This document shows positions 23,875 through 34,290 of a DNA stretch of 64,000 nt, one piece after another. Origin of the DNA: Climacteris rufus (lineage: Eukaryota; Chordata; Aves; Passeriformes; Climacteridae); NCBI GenBank assembly GCA_013398175.1, contig VZRZ01007414.1, positions 247,147 through 311,146 on the forward strand, read 5' to 3'. The translations under genes were made by a program, and so were the position numbers. Every line of letters starts with the position of its first letter. The first letter of the stretch is position 1. The notes below the pieces were generated by a model. That model did not search any database. It worked only from the letters and a program-made list of their open reading frames with translations, and was not told the DNA's origin.

Positions 23875-26800
23875 ATGTTTTTTTTTTTGAACCCTGTATG
23901 TGGTATAGGGCTGTTCTGACAGAATGGATTTCTCTGCTCTCTCTGGACCCAGATATCTCAGGGTACCAGTAGCTGGAATGGTGTGTGATAGCTGTTGAGG
24001 ATACTGTGAAGAGGGTAATGGTGTGAGAGGGATGTGGGCTTGTTTGTGGGCAGCTGATCTGCTGTGTGACTTCAGGGACACTGCTTTCTGTGTCTGGGTA
24101 TCTGCATCATCTTACCTGCTTAGGTAGGTAACCCTTCAGAACCAAACTACCTCTCTAAGTGAAATACAGTTCACCGAGGACCTTCTTAGATTCTAGACTA
24201 ATCAATGGTGAAAGGGGAATGCAGAATTATTTTAAAGAAGTATATTGATGTATTTTTATTCTGCATATTTTTTTTTTCTATATGGAAGTGTCTGATGTTG
24301 GGATCATGTATCAGATATTTTTGACAGCTAGTGGTACTGCAAATTACCACAATAAGTGTAACAATAGGATTTTATGTTCATTGAGATCACTGGATTTCAC
24401 TGGAGATCACTTGGATGGAAACAATGGAGAACTCAGTGGAAAATAGGTACAAAATACTGGTTTGAGGAAGGGATCTGTAGAAATTGCCCTCATTGCAGAA
24501 ATATCTGGACCTACAAGTTACCATGTCCACTTCAGACTGTATTTCCTGTTTTGAAACTGTGCTCTTGATGGGTGCCATTAAGATGAGCTGTCAGACAGGA
24601 TTATTGCTGAAATAACTAACCTGGAGAGAAACAATTTCTTTTACCATCAAACCAGAGCAATGCTAACCCGCCTGTAACAGTGCCTTTGGTATCTTCTCAA
24701 GTATTTCTATGAACTTGAGCCATTGGGACAGTAGAACTCAGGGAATTGCCTGATGTGGTTGGCTGGCTGTCTGTGGAACAGGTACCATAACTGCAGCATT
24801 ACAACTCTGCTTAAGTGGTGGAGATTTATGGGTAGGTTTCCAAGCAAGCACATTTTAATCTGTCACTTCCACTTAGTTGTGGATAATGATCTTTTAATTT
24901 ATATGAACCGAATATAAATTGCAGAGCCTTTGGGAACGTTGCAAGGTGCAAGCCTTGTTAACTCTCGTAATGTGTGTTCTCTCCCAGGGGCTTTTCAAGT
25001 CAGGGAGAGAATAACTTCTTTTTTTGTTGTTGTGTTTTTTATATACAGTTTAATCATTTTAAAAGGTGACATTCTGATAACTGGGTGGTATTAGATGTTG
25101 CTCCTTGTTCTTTATGTATATGAGAAAACAGTTCATATCAGACTGCATTCCTAAAGAAGCTTCTGTCATGTGGAGGCTATGGCTGGTGTGTTTTTCACCT
25201 GCCTCTTTCTCATACCCAGGCCTTGGCATATACTCTGTCCTCACCAGCATTCTCATGGTCAAAATAGCAGATTTCACTTTGGGAGGATTCATTTTGCCTA
25301 GTATTAGTCACACAGAAGTTAAACACCTTATGCCACTATTCATATAGGCTGCTCATCAAGTCAGTACAGAGATGGACCCCACCTCTGGTGATTCACTCCA
25401 GAAAACCTGTGCCTCAGATAAGTGGTGTGAACCACGGGCTGGAGGTGCTTGTTCTTCTATTCTTGCTTGTGCTCTTTCACTCTCAGTTATTATAGCTTCA
25501 TTTCTCCCTTATCAGTCTTTTGGAGGAGGTTTTTTTTTTTGAACCCTGTATGTTTGAAGACATTTTTTCACAGGTACGAATATTTAAATAATTTTACATT
25601 TGAATGTCAGCAGTGCTTCCAACAGCTATTGTTGTTTCCAAATGATTATAATTTTTTTCTGATCTTCAGTGTATTGCAGAGATGCACAAACATTTGGCAC
25701 AAGTTCAGTTTTCAAAGACAGCCTGGTGACATTAGGATTGTACTGGGGTGAACATAGCCGAGTAGGCTTATGTGGGAGTAACATCAGAACAAAATTTGGC
25801 CTTGGGTATTTCAACTCAAACTTTATTTACCTGAGGTTTTCTGGGAGGTTGTACTGAATCTGTTTTAGAAGAAATGTAGTTGCATAATTCTATTATTTTC
25901 ACGGCATTTTAATGCAGCATTCTGGATAAAGGATGTTCCTGCCAATGGAATACAAAAAATAAATTGCAGCTGAGCAAATAATTTAGCTGATGAATTTATC
26001 CTCTTTGCCTCACAGAATGTCCATAACCACAGAGCGGTTTTTGCAGATGGTCTGTTTGCGCTAGATGACTTTTTAAAGTTAGCCTCTGCCTCCATAGTCT
26101 GTGAATGACTTTACCATTAACTTAACTGTGTCAAATATTACAAAAGGGAGTTGGATGTTGCAGTTTATATCACAGTGAAAGAGTCTGTGCCAAGTAAGAT
26201 TACCTTATGTTTTTCCAGGCTTAATTATGTGTGCTAAAGCAGTTATTACTGCCCAGCTGACAGACAACAGCTAAAGTCATGCTAACTGGATTTCAGTCCA
26301 AATCCCTAATTGCAATTGATCAAGTAAATTATATATGCATTTAAATGTTTTTCTCTGCTCAGTGAATCAGAAAGGGTAGACAGTACTTCTGGGTGGTGAA
26401 TTAGACAAGTATTTGCCCTATGATGAGTGGAGAAATTCAAACACTTAAAAAATCAGTGAAATGTTGATCCTGAGCTGAAGGTTGTTAGGGTTTGTTATCC
26501 ACAGCATTTTAGAAGTACTTAGGTGTCAAAAGCTGCACGTGTGTAGCTTGGATGATTTGTAGAAGCTCTTAACTGTTGGGAAATTAGCAAAAGTTAGAGC
26601 CCAGGTGTTTGTCTGCATCCTAAGGAGACAAAATCCGGTGCCTGGGCATGGCTGGATGCCAGAATAAGACTCTTTAGAGTGAATTTGCTCAAAACTGAAT
26701 TTTCTGAATTTGGAGCCCTAAAATAGAAATCTACCAAGATCATCAGATTCCATGGGGAAAAAATGATCTTGAGCTCTGGAAATGCTTTGTAGAGTGACTG

Positions 26801-28677
26801 AGATTTGCATGCCCTTTCAGGTTCACATCAGTGTTGTATCCCTCATGACTTCAATGTGAGCAGGACCAGGCCCTTTTATTTATGTTCCTTCAACACAGAG
26901 TAAGGCATGCTAAAATGGGAGTTTTGTGAGGTTTATGGAGTGCAACTGTGCAGGAAGCAGGAAATGAGGCTATAGACAACATAGCCATGTAGCAAACCAG
27001 TAGAAAATCTATAGGCATGTGCTGTCTTTGAGTATTTTAAGTACCAGAGTACAACAAAGCTTATTCAATTGTAAACCAGTTCAACTTTCTGTTGTGCCCA
27101 GGTAATCACAGATAATGCGAACAAAAGATGACACTGCCCCAGTTTGGAGTTACAAGTAGCCAAGGTGGCCAATGCTCAAATGTGCAACACATCAAAATAG
27201 ATGTTTTGAAGCTTGTGGTGTAGGACCTCGTAGAGAATGGGGACTTTGTGTAGATACTATGCCAAACATAACTGAGAAAGAGGAATTTTGCTGACAAATA
27301 AATGCGTAGTGTGTGGACCCACATTGTCACTAGAAGTCTCTTAGCAGTTTGTTCCAGAAGAGACTGGAAACCACAGCACTTTGGGGTGTGTTACACATCT
27401 GTGACATAGCTGTCTCAAAGGGACTGTATATGCAAACTCTGTCTCTGTGACTCCCCTTTTGAGAGCTTAAGGGATTTCTAAGTGTGGTAAAAGCCCAGAA
27501 ATTTGCAACCCCCCTTCCAAGCCAGACAATGGGCCTGTGGCCTTGCCAGCAATGTATGACTGCAGAAGTGCTGGCTAGAGCCCATCTCCAGATTGAACTG
27601 GGAAGAGTTTGATCCTCTCATTTTGTTTTTTATTCTAATGTTTGTATCCTTTTCACACAGCTTTCCTTATGACTGGCTTTTATTTAGCCCTCAAGCTTAA
27701 CATTTGGAACTTCTATTTGTTGGGGTTTTTTCATTATCTTGGAAAATAATTTTCATTCTTCCAGTAGGCATCTTCCTTCTGTGTCTTGTTTCATTTCCTC
27801 TTCTGTATGAATTCTTATCCAGTAGCTCATTGAAACAACTGAAGCAATTAAAGCAAACAAGTAACTAACATCTTTTATCTGTTTATTTGCTCTCTTTCCA
27901 GGGCAAGAAGTGTGTGATTTGGAATGGTTACCAGTTTATTATGTTATCTATCTTTGCAGAAGCTCAAAGAAGTTAATGTTGCACTTCAAGTTGAGATTTG
28001 CAAAGTTTGTGGTAGCTCTGTGTTCTTAGGATGTTCATGACAGAGGCCTTGGCACTCAAGGAAAACACCATTTCCAGCTGAGCAGTTTTACTCTTGAATA
28101 AAGGGTTCCCTTGAGTAGAGAGCATGTTGGGCTGAGGCAGAAGTTTTCATCTGTTGTCATTGTCCTGTGGCTGGATTAACTTTTTAAAATGACATGAATT
28201 GATCTGATGGTACCTGGCACAACAATGTCCTGGGCCATGACTCAGGATTCAAGGTCTCTGCAAGTCAAAGAAGACGTTCTTCGGGTGATGAAGCTCCTCC
28301 TGACATAGTTATGAATCTTTCCTCTACATTCTTTTTGTAATCTAGAAACCACTTAATAGTAGTAATACATTAAGCAGGTTCCGGATCATGGTCTTTCTAA
28401 GCAAGATCCACTTTCTCCCTGTATCTTGCACAAATTATGACCACAGTACTCTCAAAATAAAGCAATAAATTATTGCTCACTGAATTTATTATACAGAGCA
28501 ATTTCATGGAGGCACCATTATGAATATAATCTGCATAATCAATATGGTTTTATATTGCTGTCTCAACAGTAAGTCAGCCCAGTGTACTAAGAATTTGCTG
28601 AGCACTAAGTTCTTGCTTTAGTTATTTCTGAGTAAAATTTGCTTTGTGTTTGTCATTATTTGTCTTGGTTAGAAGTG

Positions 28678-28955
28678 CCCCCAGATGGGACAATGGGTAA
28701 TGGCTTTGATCTGAAGGAGTGTAGATTTAGACTGGATATTAGGAAGAGATTCTTTACTGTGAGGATGGTGAGACACTGGCACAAGTTGCCTGGAGAAGCT
28801 GTGGATGTCCCATCCCTGAAAGTGTTCAAGGCCAGGTTGGATGGGGCTTTGAGCAACCTGATCTAGTGGAAGGTGTCCCTGGCCATGGTAGGGAGGGTTG
28901 GAAACAGATGATCTTTGAAGTCCCTTCTGACCCTAACTGTTCTATTGTTCTTGAG
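28678..28955 (+). repeat. CR1 LINE 3' end
   Basis: Typical CR1 3' phrases appear in order: 'ggatattaggaagagattct', 'gagacactggcacaagttgc', 'gttcaaggccaggttggatg', then 'agtcccttctgaccctaac' and a decayed terminal repeat (tgttctattgttct). It is 5' truncated and non-coding; the 75-codon frame inside it is not a gene. It lies in the KCNS3 intron in the sense orientation. Confidence 0.9.
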
Positions 28956-29356
28956 ATCTTGCCTGGTTTTTAGAGTGCTCACTTACATTGCCAGTGTTCT
29001 CATGTTAATGAATTGCTAGTAGTGGAGATTTTATTGACTAAAATGAATCAATAAGTAGAGGTTTTTTTGGGTCTGAATAGACTTTGACTTCCAGTCACCC
29101 CAGTCTGGATTTATGGTTTTTTATTTATAGTGTTATAAAACAGAGCTTGGCTCTAGATCATGAGTGAAGTGTGGTAATGTTTATCAGATGAGCCTTGCTG
29201 CCCTTCTTCTGTGAGGAGAGATCTTATTTTATGTCTTAATGATTCCTAAAAGCTGAAGCCTTGGGAAATGCCTGGAGCAACTGTGTGTTACAACTCTATT
29301 AGCTAGCAAATACCTGCCTTCAAACTAAATCTTAAGGTACAAAATCCCTTCTATGT

Positions 29357-29700
29357 TGTTGTGGTTTAACTCCAGCTGGCAGCTCAGCCACACACAGACT
29401 CTTGTTCACTGCCCCCGCAGTGGAATGGGGTAGAGGGAACCAGAGGAAACTCGTGGATTGAGATAAAAAAGAATTTACTAGGTAAAACAAAAGCTATGCA
29501 CACAAGCAAAGCAAAACATAGAGTTCATTCACCCCATCCCATGGGCAGGCAGGTGTTCAGCCATCCCCAGGAAAGCAGGGCTCCATCGCATGTAATGGTG
29601 ACTTGAGGAGTCAAACACCATCTCTCTGAGTGTCTCCCCCTCTTTCTTTCTTCTTCCCCCAGCTCTGTATGCTGAGCATGACACCATATGGTGTCATCTC
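29357..29700 (-). mobile_element. Truncated ERV LTR, same family as the LTR at 1288-1894
   Basis: The left edge (tgttgtggtttaactccagc) matches the left edge of the 1288 copy, and the two stay alignable through the phrases 'acacaagcaaagcaaaac', 'caggtgttcagccatcccca' and 'gagcatgacaccatatggt'. On the minus strand this is the R-U5 side of the LTR with most of U3 missing. It lies antisense to KCNS3, 1.2 kb before the coding exon, a common orientation for tolerated intronic ERVs. Confidence 0.8.
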
Positions 29701-30883
29701 TTAGAAGTGGAGAATTTTGATGCTATCTTATCACATTTAAAAAGAATTGATTTCTGTATTAAATTGAAATAAATTAGCTTAGTATACATCAATTAATATT
29801 TGAGTGTCAGAGATCAAAAAAATTTACTCTCCTCATGATCTGAAGTTATATATGATCTGAAGGCAAGTGTAAGAACTGCTAGTTTTTGCCTTGATGACAA
29901 CTGCTCCTTAGAAGGAAAGCAAGAAAGCAGTTCTGTAAAAGTTAACTTACTAGTTACTATAACTGCCTTTTGAATTCAGTTTCAGCTGAATTTACAGTAA
30001 AATATGGAAACATTTAAACGTCCTTCTGTCCATCTGCAGGTATCCACAGTTAATTGCTGAGGCAAAATTACTGTGGAAGTTCCATCTCTGAAAGCTCCTG
30101 TTTCCAGAAATGACACTTCAACACCAACTTCTCAGCATTGCTATAGTGGTTGTAGCTATGCTGTGGTGGATCAGGAATTGCTTCTGGAACTGACCAAGGA
30201 CATAACAGGGTTGTGACACTCCAGGTGAGTAAGAAGGCAGGTAGAAAAATACCCGAGGAAGTGCAAATAACCAAATATTCTGAAGTCAGGAATTGGAAAG
30301 CTTCAAATGCAGTTTTGATATGTTTTAAAGTACACAGAATGCTCTTGTGTGGATTACTCTAGAAGTAAATGAATTATGTCAACAGAAGTAATTGCAGTCC
30401 ACATTCAGGCAAATAACATTGGAAGTAGTGGATTATAAACTGCAGCATCATATAAATCAATACAACTCCACTGAAACCGTAATTGAGAGAAACCTGCTCT
30501 AAATCTTTGTCCTAAATGTTTTGATTGATTGACAAGTTTTCTGTCTTTAAATTAAAGATTTTTTTTGCATCATTGAACTACATGTGTTTTGTGACTATTA
30601 ATTTCAGTGTAATAGTAGAACGAAGACTGATTTACAGATTAATTCAGCATTGTTCCTTCACCCTGGAAAAAAAGGAGACCTAAACCAGAACCTATTGCTT
30701 TTAAATTTGCTAAAGCTGTAAACCATTGAACTGATTTTCAACAATGTCTGTGAAATGCTGAATAATGGTATCCATAATTTAGTTTTCTTATTTTTGGTTT
30801 TGTTACAGCATTTCACAGTAACCAGAGATGGAGAAAAAGAGTGTATCACAAGAGCAAAACTGAATTAAATGCTCTAACAATAT

Positions 30884-30900
30884 CTTATGTTCTTTTCAGG
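30884..30900 (+). promoter_or_regulatory. KCNS3: 3' splice site of the KCNS3 coding exon
   Basis: A pyrimidine-rich tract ends in ttcttttcag|g with the AG at 30898-30899, 49 bases before the KCNS3 start codon. The frame happens to stay open back to an ATG at 30841, but the stretch before 30900 reads as intron. A second acceptor-like sequence (ttggttttgttacag) ends at 30807 and could be an alternative. Confidence 0.7.
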
Positions 30901-30948
30901 TTCGATGTAATCTCATTGGGCAACAGCAGTGGAACTTGTCTGTCCAAA

Positions 30949-32430
30949 ATGGTTTATGGCGAATTTTTCCACAGGCCTGGCAAAGATGCAGAACTTATCA
31001 ACTTGAATGTGGGTGGCTTTAAGCAATCAGTGGATCAAAGCACCTTGCTCCGATTTCCCCATACCAGACTGGGAAAACTCCTCAAATGCCATTCAGAAGA
31101 GGCTATTCTAGAGCTGTGTGATGATTACAGTGTTGCAGACAAGGAATATTACTTTGACAGGAATCCTTCCTTGTTCCAATATGTTCTGAATTTTTACTAT
31201 ACAGGCAAACTTCACGTTATGGAAGAGCTTTGTGTCTTTTCCTTCTGCCAGGAAATAGAGTACTGGGGGATAAATGAGCTGTTTATTGATTCCTGCTGCA
31301 GCAATCGGTACCAAGAACGGAAAGAAGAAGGTCCTGATAAAGACTGGGACCAGAAGAGCAATGACAGCATGGACTCCTCTAATGAAGAGTCATCCATATT
31401 TGATAAAGAGCTAGAAAAGTTTGACAATCTGTGTTTTGGTGAAATAAGAAAGAAGATCTGGGTCAGAATGGAAAATCCTGCATACTGCCTGTCGGCCAAG
31501 TTAATTGCCGTGTCATCCCTGAGTGTTGTCCTGGCATCAATCGTGGCCATGTGCATTCACAGCATGCCAGAATTTCAGCGGCTGGATGCCAATGATAGGG
31601 AGATTGAAGACCCTGTGCTGGAAGCTGTGGAGATTACGTGCATCATCTGGTTTACTGCTGAGCTAGTGATCAGGCTTATCACTGCTCCAAGTCAAAAGAA
31701 ATTCTGGAAGAAACCACTGAACATCATTGATTTTGTCTCTATTATCCCATTTTATGCCACACTGGCTGTGGACACAAAGGAAGAAGAAAGTGAAGATATT
31801 GAAAACATGGGGAAAGTGGTTCAGATCCTGCGGTTAATGAGGATATTTCGCATCCTGAAATTGGCCAGGCACTCTGTGGGACTGCGGTCCTTGGGAGCCA
31901 CTTTGAGACACAGCTATCAAGAAGTTGGGCTTCTGCTTTTGTTTTTGTCAGTTGGGATTTCTATTTTTTCTGTGCTTGTCTACTCAGTGGAGAAAGATGA
32001 TGATTCATCAGAACTGCAGAGCATCCCTATTTGCTGGTGGTGGGCAACCATCAGCATGACCACTGTGGGTTATGGGGACACCTATCCAGTCACACTTGCT
32101 GGAAAGCTGCTGGGCACCCTCTGCATTATCTGTGGAATACTGGTGGTAGCACTTCCCATCACCATTATTTTCAATAAGTTTTCTAAGTACTACCAAAAGC
32201 AAAAAGCTATTGATAGAGACCAGTGCAACAATGATCGCAAAGAGAAAAACAATGACCTACCGTATTTTAACATTAGGGACATTTATGCAAAAAAGATGCA
32301 CTCCTTCATTTCTAGCCTTTCTTCCGTAGGAATTGTAGTCAGTGACCAGGATTCAACAGATGCCTCCAGTATCCAAGATATGGAGGATGTTTATAACACA
32401 TTATCTTTAGAGAATGGTACAGGAAAATGA
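30949..32430 (+). CDS. KCNS3: Potassium voltage-gated channel modifier subfamily S member 3 (Kv9.3)
   Basis: This encodes a 493-residue Kv channel alpha subunit in one exon. Kv9 subunits are electrically silent alone; in the plasma membrane they join Kv2 subunits in heterotetramers and change their gating. Visible parts: N-terminal T1/BTB tetramerisation domain (~15-120), an acidic/serine-rich linker (~122-160), S1 ~183-204, S2 ~227-247, S3 ~257-273, S4 voltage sensor ~290-320 with the series R295, R298, R301, K304, R307, S5 ~325-346, pore filter T-V-G-Y-G-D at 372-377, S6 ~385-411, then a cytosolic tail ending S-L-E-N-G-T-G-K. S6 has L-P-I-T where conducting Kv channels have a P-x-P bend, as in silent subunits. 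The mammalian protein is 491 residues as I recall, so length fits. The ATG at 30949 was chosen because the M-V-Y-G-E-F-F-H start matches the family; the upstream in-frame ATG at 30841 lies before the splice site. No disruption is seen. Confidence 0.97.
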   Translation: MVYGEFFHRPGKDAELINLNVGGFKQSVDQSTLLRFPHTRLGKLLKCHSEEAILELCDDYSVADKEYYFDRNPSLFQYVLNFYYTGKLHVMEELCVFSFCQEIEYWGINELFIDSCCSNRYQERKEEGPDKDWDQKSNDSMDSSNEESSIFDKELEKFDNLCFGEIRKKIWVRMENPAYCLSAKLIAVSSLSVVLASIVAMCIHSMPEFQRLDANDREIEDPVLEAVEITCIIWFTAELVIRLITAPSQKKFWKKPLNIIDFVSIIPFYATLAVDTKEEESEDIENMGKVVQILRLMRIFRILKLARHSVGLRSLGATLRHSYQEVGLLLLFLSVGISIFSVLVYSVEKDDDSSELQSIPICWWWATISMTTVGYGDTYPVTLAGKLLGTLCIICGILVVALPITIIFNKFSKYYQKQKAIDRDQCNNDRKEKNNDLPYFNIRDIYAKKMHSFISSLSSVGIVVSDQDSTDASSIQDMEDVYNTLSLENGTGK

Positions 32431-34154
32431 GTAGAATCACGTTCCCTTCTCTTTATTTCTCTTCTCATTCTTGGTAATGTGGACTTAAAAACTTCAATGA
32501 ATTCATTAAGAGGAGTCAATTCTCAGGGTACTTAACTCTCAGCCATATTTGGACATTCTTTGCTCTGAGGATGCCATAAAAGCTTCATTGTTTATATGAG
32601 GCTTTAAAATTATGCCTCATATAGTGGTTTAGTTTTTACACAACTAATGTTTTGCATTTTTGGGAAGAAAAAGTTGGGAAAACAGTTTTAAATGTGAGAT
32701 AAGTGTTTTTTTTGTTTTGTGGGTATTGTTTGATTTGTTGGTTGTTTTTTGCAGTCTGATATCTTGCACAGAATTTGCTTTTATAATTTGCTGCTCTTCA
32801 GGTAGCGATATATTACAATCATATAAGAACTACTGCACAAATTAGTGAAGTTTTTACTTGCAAATACATTAGATAAAAAAAGGAATTGTGTTCATGTAAA
32901 ACTGTGCTAACACATTTATGTAATTTTAGAGTTGGGAACCCGTTTCCTAAGTTGAGGCAGAAAATATATTGGTACGTATTGTTTTTACTCCATGGAAGCG
33001 TAATATTTATTAATTTCTTTCCAAAAGCACAATACATTTTTAGTTTGTTAAAATAATTAATTCCCATTGTGCCTATATTTTTCCTAGAATGCAGCCATGG
33101 CCAAGCTCTATCAGGTCCTAAAAAGTGGAAATCTTAAATCCCAGGTTGGAGTGTCTGGTGTAGGCAGGATAGGAGCTTCTTGTGCCATTTAGCCACCCCT
33201 CCTGTCATTGTGACCCTGAGCAATTCTGGTGCCTGGAGAGGGTCCTGCTGTGATTAAGACCACCCTGGTGCATTCAGAGACTTTGTTTTGTGGGCACTGA
33301 AGCAAACATCTGTGGTGGTCTTTAGAAGTTACTGCTCCCTGCTGCCAGCACGGCTCCTTGCTGGAGGTTGCTGCCTCGGTGGTGGGAGCGGTGTGAGCAG
33401 CACCGCGGCTGCGCTGGGTGTCCGTGCAGGGCTGTGGTGCCAAGCAGCGGAGATGTGGGACGTGCTCTCCTCTGCCATGTGTTGCCCACCAGAGATGTAG
33501 GGTGGGCACCTCTATTGAAACTATTTCAGCTCGTTTTTGTAAAGCTTATCTGCTGGTGATGGCAGCTTTGCTGGTGTGTGCTATGGGCTGGAGCAGGGCT
33601 CATTGCCTGGCAGAGTCCTGCAGCTCTGTGCATTCTCCTCCTCTCCAGGGATTTCATATGCAGACAGCTAATTCTGCTCTGTTTCAAACAGGATCTTGTA
33701 GGGCTATTTAAAAGGAGACCCAGTCCTAGAGCTTCGCATAAAGCAGTGCTGGAGAAGCTCAAGGACCTTATAGTGTTGAGTGGACCTTATAGTCCACAGT
33801 ATGTCTGAACAGTCATCTTCTTTCATTTGTCTAGTGACTAAATTAGATGCTGGGCAATGGGCAATCGAAGACACTATGATGTCAATATTTTCCTGAAAGA
33901 GTGGTTTGACTATTCTATTTTTTTTAATATTATTGGGCCAAATACAGAAACCTGTACTGAGTTTCTACTCAAGAAGATCAAACTTGGTAGGAATTGACTT
34001 CAAAACTGAGTAAGATGCCAGAAGATGGCCATTGATTTTAGCCACTGCAGAAGCTTGGTTTTTCATGTGTCTGCCAGATTTTCTATTGCAAAATGCATTA
34101 AGTAGCTGAGGTGCACTTATATTTACTGAGGCACAGAGCTCTAACCTCTTTCTG

Positions 34155-34225
34155 AGATGGAGAAACAAAAAGAGAACTGGAGAACAAAAAAGAGAACAAA
34201 AAGAGATGGAGAACAAAAAGAGAAC
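34155..34225. repeat. Imperfect tandem repeat, purine-rich, about 21-24 bp unit
   Basis: Three variants of 'gatggagaacaaaaagagaac' follow each other. It lies just before the candidate KCNS3 poly(A) signal. Confidence 0.8.
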
Positions 34226-34267
34226 CTATACATTGTAAAGATGTGTCCCTCAGGGCTGCTGTGTTTC

Positions 34268-34273
34268 AATAAA
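34268..34273 (+). terminator. KCNS3: Candidate polyadenylation signal AATAAA
   Basis: A canonical hexamer in 'tttcaataaagtgaag', 1.84 kb downstream of the KCNS3 stop codon. It is the first exact AATAAA seen after the stop on the plus strand. Confidence 0.4.
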
Positions 34274-34290
34274 GTGAAGTGGGACTTAAA

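Larger units (their letters stand above)
13242..30899 (+). other. KCNS3: Probable KCNS3 first intron (5' UTR intron)
   Basis: This is the interval between the candidate donor at 13241/13242 and the acceptor at 30899/30900. It is AT-rich past the island and contains no convincing coding sequence. CR1 pieces occur at 21276-21622 and 28678-28955, and an LTR piece at 29357-29700. A poly-T run lies at 17651-17680. One or more additional non-coding exons could be hidden here, for example after acceptor-like tracts near 27900 and 30807, but the sequence alone cannot show it. Confidence 0.5.
32431..34290 (+). other. KCNS3: Probable KCNS3 3' untranslated region
   Basis: The sequence after the TGA at 32428-32430 is mostly AT-rich and lacks further coding potential. 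The first canonical AATAAA I find is at 34268-34273, with an ATTAAA at 34375. Weaker hexamers (AATATA near 32964, AATACA near 33031) could give a shorter 3' UTR. A GC-richer patch at ~33330-33480 stands out within it. The true end needs transcript data. Confidence 0.45.

Noticed and set aside
30841..30948. 36-codon N-terminal extension of KCNS3
   Set aside because: The extension crosses a strong 3' splice site at 30899/30900 and does not resemble the known start of Kv9.3; the ATG at 30949 matches the family.
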